This document shows positions 5,485 to 8,423 of a stretch of 8,423 nt of DNA, in pieces. The translations under genes were made by a program, and so were the position numbers. Below the pieces are notes generated by a model. It saw nothing but the letters and a program-made list of their open reading frames with translations, did no database searches and was not told the DNA's origin. Within the stretch, counting starts at the first letter, position 1. Every line of letters starts with the position of its first letter. This DNA is from Thermoplasmata archaeon. Lineage in GTDB: Archaea > Thermoplasmatota > SW-10-69-26. The stretch is from NCBI GenBank assembly GCA_003561665.1, contig PWVY01000112.1:1-8423 (forward strand), read 5' to 3'.

Positions 5485-5520
5485 CTTATCAGGGGGCAAA
5501 ATGCTCAACCTGATCCTAAG
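5485..5520 (+). terminator. Bulged hairpin downstream of the dCTP-deaminase-like gene
   Basis: ATCAGG (5488-5493) pairs with CCTGAT (5509-5514). An inner stem GGGCA/TGCTC (one G-T pair) closes a 3-base A loop, with two bulged A (5507-5508). CTT at 5485-5487 can extend the stem with AAG at 5518-5520 across a bulge. It begins 8 nt after the stop codon, as expected for a transcript-end structure, but no T-tract follows, so terminator function is only a suggestion. Confidence 0.35.
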
Positions 5521-5731
5521 AAAGTCGATTAAGTTATGTCTGTTCAGGTGAGCACATGTGGCCCAGTCTTCCTCGCTCTCGTTTTCGTGGGGTAGGTGTC
5601 GCCGTCGTTTTGTCGGCACTTCTCGACGGATCACGATTAAACAAACATTCAGTATTAATTTAAAAATATTCCATATAATAAATAATGGTAAAAAGGGCCT
5701 TGTTAAGGGGGCTAAGGGAAAAACAACATCT
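5521..5731. other. Intergenic region with a 59-bp AT-rich island; no gene recognised
   Basis: No convincing protein or RNA gene was found here. Positions 5521-5635 have ordinary composition and no motif I recognise. Positions 5636-5694 are extremely A/T-rich (8 G or C in 59 bases) in a window of about 60% G+C, and contain several TATA-like stretches, such as TTTAAAAAT at 5659-5667. A 27-codon open frame begins at the ATG at 5685 and ends at TAG 5766-5768. It is basic (MVKRALLRGLREK at its start) but too short to call. The region sits upstream of the winged-helix gene and may be mostly regulatory. Confidence 0.6.
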
Positions 5732-5753
5732 GAGGAAATTGATTCACTTCCTC
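5732..5753. promoter_or_regulatory. Inverted repeat next to the TATA box (candidate operator)
   Basis: GAGGAA (5732-5737) and TTCCTC (5748-5753) form a perfect inverted repeat with a 10-base spacer. The right arm touches the TATA box at 5754, the position of the BRE element. A protein bound here would block TFB/TBP. The gene downstream encodes a winged-helix protein, so autoregulation is a natural hypothesis. No binding evidence is available. Confidence 0.45.
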
Positions 5754-5765
5754 GAAATATTTGTA
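5754..5765 (+). promoter_or_regulatory. TATA box of the winged-helix gene
   Basis: GAAATATTTGTA is a good archaeal TATA element. A start site 26-27 nt from its centre would fall at about 5785-5790, next to the ATG at 5790, which implies a leaderless or nearly leaderless transcript. This argues against the GTG codons at 5775 and 5787 as the start. Confidence 0.55.
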
Positions 5766-5789
5766 TAGGGTCACGTGCGTTTGGGTGTG

Positions 5790-6068
5790 ATGGGATCTGG
5801 GAGGGACCGTCGGCGTTACAGGTTCGAGATCTGGGCGGACGTCTTGCGTAGCATCCAGGAACTACAACGCCAGCCTGGCCCGCTTCGGGTAAGCCATGTT
5901 CGTTCGAGCGCGAACATGCCCCACAACCGGTTCTGGGAGCTGATCGAAGAGATGGACGAGACAGGCCTCCTCGACGCTGACGACCTTGAACCTACGCGGG
6001 AAGGCCAGCGCTTCTTGGATGACTTCGCAGATATCGAGGACATCCTGGAACGATACGAACTCGCGTAA
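5790..6068 (+). CDS. Small winged-helix DNA-binding protein (Sso10a/HTH_45-like)
   Basis: Encodes 92 residues. A short basic N-terminus (MGSGRDRRRYR) leads into helix FEIWADVLRSIQEL. The pattern RVSHVRSSANMPHNRFWELI then looks like a helix-turn-helix with its recognition helix. The wing region EEMDETGLLDADDLEPTREG follows, with a T-x-x-G turn, and a last helix (FLDDFADIEDILERYEL) could form a dimerising coiled coil. This order matches the small archaeal winged-helix proteins of the Sso10a/HTH_45 type, which bind DNA as dimers and act as regulators or chromatin proteins. The target is unknown. The start was chosen from the TATA spacing; a GTG at 5775 would add five residues. The gene is alone, with its own promoter and an adjoining inverted repeat, and converges on the protease gene. 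Confidence 0.7.
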   Translation: MGSGRDRRRYRFEIWADVLRSIQELQRQPGPLRVSHVRSSANMPHNRFWELIEEMDETGLLDADDLEPTREGQRFLDDFADIEDILERYELA

Positions 6069-6072
6069 CGCC

Positions 6073-6081
6073 TCTCTTTTT
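6073..6081 (+). terminator. T-rich stop signal after the winged-helix gene
   Basis: TCTCTTTTT lies 5-13 nt after the stop codon. A short T run on the coding strand is the usual archaeal termination signal. No hairpin is associated with it. Confidence 0.35.
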
Positions 6082-6189
6082 GGTCACCCCCTTCCCTGGG
6101 ATCGCCGGATCTTGGAGCCCACGACTCGTCGTCGCGCCCCCATCTCCTTGCTGAACTCCCTGAAAGCCAAGGTTCGCGCGCTCCGTTGT

Positions 6190-6233
6190 TTTGAAAAAAG
6201 AAGAGCAAGGCGGGGAGGGAACTCCCTCCCCGC
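6190..6233 (-). terminator. Hairpin plus T-tract terminator of the protease gene
   Basis: The minus strand reads a perfect 11-bp G+C-rich stem, GCGGGGAGGGA against TCCCTCCCCGC with a 2-base loop (6210-6233). It is followed by CTTGCTCTTCTTTTTT (6194-6209). The stem starts 12 nt after the protease stop codon. The arrangement looks like a bacterial intrinsic terminator, whereas archaeal ends usually need only the T-tract. Confidence 0.7.
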
Positions 6234-6245
6234 GGGTCCCTGTTG

Positions 6246-8423
6246 TCAGCTGAGGGCTATCAGCTCGAAGGGCCCTTGGATGGTCTGCATCTGGGTTTGG
6301 CCCTGGGCGAATCCGAAGCCGGCTTCATCGACGAACGTGGCAACACCCAAGAACCGGTAGTCGCCCGGCGCTGTGCCCACGATCTCCATCTCGAACGTGG
6401 CCTCCTCGCCGATGGGCATGGATCCTACGTCCCAGACGAGCGTGACCTCCTCCTTGTCCTCATGCACGTGGGAGGGGGGAGGATCGGCGTAGCGCTCGTC
6501 GCCTGTCAGGTCCTCCGCTGAGTCGGGGATGAACTCATACTCGGAGGGCACCGTGAGGCGAAGCTCGACATCCTGGGCGTCCTCGTTCCCGATGTTCGCA
6601 GCGCTGAAGGTGATCGGTTGCGGCTGGCCCGGGAGCGCCGTCTCATCTAGGCCATGCATGACAACGTCCACGTAGGGGCGTACCACCGTGAACGTCGTCT
6701 CATGCTCGATCTCGCCCGTGATCGTCTCCTCGGTCTCTGGGTCCTTCCATTCGTACGCGAAGGTTCCCGCGAAGACGTACTCTCCTGGAAGGGTGTCCCC
6801 GTTGACGCGGAACGTGTCCGCGATGCCGACCTGGTCGAGATACCCAAGCGTCGTCTCCTCCTCCAAGAGCGTTCGTTCTGTACCGTCGGGTAGCGTCATC
6901 GTCGCCTCATACGCGCCATCGGCCGAGACGGTCCCATAGTTGCGCACGGTGAAGCCGTAATCGGTCCGTTCCCCGATGCGAAGCTCGTCGTCCTCAAGCG
7001 TGAACGTATCCACGATGAACGCTTCCTCGCCGGCGGTGAGCACATGCAAGACGCTCATCACTTGAGGGAGCCCTTCCCCGTAGTCGTTGTTCGGTTCAGA
7101 ATCGATGTTGGGGAGCGGTTTGCTGGTCTCCATGAGGATTCCCTTGTCCGCTCCGCTTGCGGTGTCCCATCCCGTCTCGGTTTCCTCGATCTTCATCTGC
7201 TCGATCAAGGCCACGGCACCGGCCACGTGCGGGGTGGCCATGCTCGTCCCGCTCCAGGTCGCGTACCCGCTTGGGTCAGCACCTGAGGCCCCGCTCCGGG
7301 GAACCGCGCTCCTTACGTTCTCTCCTTTCGCGACGAGGTCCGGGCACACACGCTCAGGCGTGTCCCGAACGGGGTCTTGGCAGGGGCCTCGGCTTGAGAA
7401 GCTCGAGATCTCACCGTTCGCGTCGGTGGACCCCACGGTGATGCTATCCTCGCCGCACGCGGGTCCACCGATGGTCCCGCTGGAGGGGCCACTGTTGCCT
7501 GCCGCGAACACGCTTAGCATCCCTTGGCTGGTCAATTGGTGCACCATCGAGATGATGGAGGTTACGGCTCCGCAGTTGGCGCCCCAGCTGTTCGATGTCA
7601 GGTTGGCCCCCTCGACGAAGCTGAACTCAAGCGCATCAAGCGCGTCGCTAAGGTACCCGCTGCCACCAGCGTTGAGGAACTTCACACCGATCAAATCCGC
7701 ATCCGGTGCGACGCCGGTCTCCTGGAAGGCCCCATGCTGGGGATGGTCGTAGTCGTCGCTGCCGGCCGCGGTCGCGGCTACGTGCGTGCCGTGCCCGTGG
7801 TCATCGTAGGGGTCTTCCTCCTCGTTGACGAGATCCAACCAGCCGATGATCCGGGTTTCTCCCTCTTCGGTGAGGAACGCTTCGTGGGCACCGTCGATGC
7901 CCGTGTCGATGACGCTGATCGTCACGCCTTCGCCGGTGAAGCCCTCAGCCCAGGCCTCTTCAGCCTGGATGAGCGTTCGGCCTTCCGTGTTCATCAATCC
8001 GATCCCGTCCTCGCTTTCATCCGGCGGAAGAGGCTCGATGAGCTCGATCTGTTCCTCCTTGTCCTCTTCCATGTGTTCAACGCCATCGAGCTGAGCGAGC
8101 ACCTCGAGGACGGGCAGGGGGGCGCTTACGAGCATGGCGGGCGCGCTAGCCCACAGATCGTGGACCTCTCCTCCGTACGTTTCAACGATGGCGCGAGCAT
8201 CCTCAAAGAACGGTTCGGCGGATGCTTCGAAGTAGCTCATCGCATCGTGGCGATCATCGAACGAGGGGGCTTCTTCGTGCGGGGGCCCGGTGAGGATCAC
8301 CTTAAGGGGATCCTCGGTGCCCTCCTGGATCGTCTCGTAGAGCTCGGGTCCTGCGAGGTTTAGAAGGTCCTCGCTTGGCCCTGCGTTCTCCTGGCTTGTC
8401 GCCCCTTCAAGCGTTGGGGCGGC
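6246..8423 (-). CDS. Secreted subtilisin-family (S8) serine protease, N-terminus outside window
   Basis: The frame is open from the right edge to a TGA at 6246-6248: 725 codons visible, no stop. The start and any signal peptide lie beyond the window; a GTG at 8298-8300 is internal to the propeptide. Numbering from that codon, an I9-type inhibitor propeptide covers about 1-80. The peptidase S8 domain spans about 110-420 with the full triad: D132 (VIDTGIDG), H170 (HGHGTHVA) and S353 (GTSMATPHVAG). N269 in AAGNSG is the oxyanion residue. Four cysteines (243, 282, 307, 319) in the catalytic domain may form disulphides outside the cell. Two beta-sandwich (CARDB/Ig-like) domains follow (about 425-540 and 541-655). 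There is no C-terminal membrane anchor or sorting motif, so the enzyme is probably released. It is strongly acidic, as expected of a salt-adapted exoenzyme, and likely degrades extracellular protein. Confidence 0.95.
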   Translation of the reverse strand, partial: AAPTLEGATSQENAGPSEDLLNLAGPELYETIQEGTEDPLKVILTGPPHEEAPSFDDRHDAMSYFEASAEPFFEDARAIVETYGGEVHDLWASAPAMLVSAPLPVLEVLAQLDGVEHMEEDKEEQIELIEPLPPDESEDGIGLMNTEGRTLIQAEEAWAEGFTGEGVTISVIDTGIDGAHEAFLTEEGETRIIGWLDLVNEEEDPYDDHGHGTHVAATAAGSDDYDHPQHGAFQETGVAPDADLIGVKFLNAGGSGYLSDALDALEFSFVEGANLTSNSWGANCGAVTSIISMVHQLTSQGMLSVFAAGNSGPSSGTIGGPACGEDSITVGSTDANGEISSFSSRGPCQDPVRDTPERVCPDLVAKGENVRSAVPRSGASGADPSGYATWSGTSMATPHVAGAVALIEQMKIEETETGWDTASGADKGILMETSKPLPNIDSEPNNDYGEGLPQVMSVLHVLTAGEEAFIVDTFTLEDDELRIGERTDYGFTVRNYGTVSADGAYEATMTLPDGTERTLLEEETTLGYLDQVGIADTFRVNGDTLPGEYVFAGTFAYEWKDPETEETITGEIEHETTFTVVRPYVDVVMHGLDETALPGQPQPITFSAANIGNEDAQDVELRLTVPSEYEFIPDSAEDLTGDERYADPPPSHVHEDKEEVTLVWDVGSMPIGEEATFEMEIVGTAPGDYRFLGVATFVDEAGFGFAQGQTQMQTIQGPFELIALS

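Noticed and set aside
5636..5694. AT-rich island as a replication origin
   Set aside because: No repeated origin-recognition-box-like sequences with flanking G-runs are visible and there is no orc1/cdc6 gene nearby.
5558..5851. Plus-strand 97-codon frame across the AT-rich island
   Set aside because: No ribosome-binding site or family resemblance; its composition changes abruptly at the island and it overlaps the winged-helix gene in another frame.
7524..8363. Long plus-strand open frame antisense to the protease
   Set aside because: The minus-strand frame has the complete S8 catalytic triad. The plus-strand translation has no coherent domain and is a product of high-G+C codon use.
1..8423. 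CRISPR arrays, insertion sequences, integrase attachment at the tRNA 3' end
   Set aside because: No regularly spaced repeats, transposase frames or duplicated tRNA 3' segments were seen in the window.

Overview
The window is archaeal and most likely euryarchaeal. Four adjacent genes at the left end encode ribosomal proteins S13, S4 and S11 in their archaeal forms, followed by RNA polymerase subunit D, in the standard archaeal order. A TATA-type promoter stands before S13, a short upstream tail ends in a PCNA-interaction motif, and a winged-helix gene appears to start leaderless. G+C is about 60% in the lines I counted. The proteins are acidic, with an acidic S13 N-terminus, a very acidic S4 tail, an acidic loop in RpoD and an acidic secreted protease. 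This fits a marine or salt-adapted lineage. Wording in S13 and RpoD looks closer to Thermoplasmatota-type (marine group) archaea than to haloarchaea, but I cannot place it firmly without a search.

Layout, left to right. Positions 1-80 hold the last codons of a gene ending in a PIP-box-like motif. A TATA box near 109-115 precedes the operon rps13-rps4-rps11-rpoD (194-2669), whose genes are 6 nt apart or overlap by 4 nt. A membrane protein resembling archaeal A24 (prepilin-peptidase-type) aspartyl proteases follows (2710-3258), then a tRNA-Leu(GAG) gene (3309-3393). Convergent to the tRNA, with 20 nt between them, is a long DedA/VTT-family membrane protein on the minus strand (3414-4406). A G-run-rich divergent region of 107 bp separates it from a universal-stress-protein gene (4514-4924) and a dCTP deaminase/dUTPase-fold gene (4943-5476). 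An intergenic region of about 310 bp contains a 59-bp AT-rich island, a hairpin, and an inverted repeat touching a TATA box. It precedes a small winged-helix DNA-binding protein (5790-6068). The right end is a minus-strand secreted subtilisin-family protease (6246-8423) whose N-terminus lies outside the window and which ends in a strong hairpin plus T-tract terminator.

The left part is translation and transcription core machinery. As I recall it, the tRNA-Leu(GAG) sits where haloarchaea have it, between rpoD and the L18e-L13-S9 genes, but those genes are absent here and the cluster stops at the tRNA. The right part is a set of accessory or housekeeping genes that do not obviously form one pathway. 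I did not find a convincing new multi-gene system. The points most worth checking are the dCTP-deaminase-like protein that lacks the family's catalytic acidic residues, the A24-like protein with an altered GxGD motif, the inverted repeat at the winged-helix gene's promoter, and the strong G-over-C strand bias that runs through genes of both orientations at about 2.7-4.5 kb.
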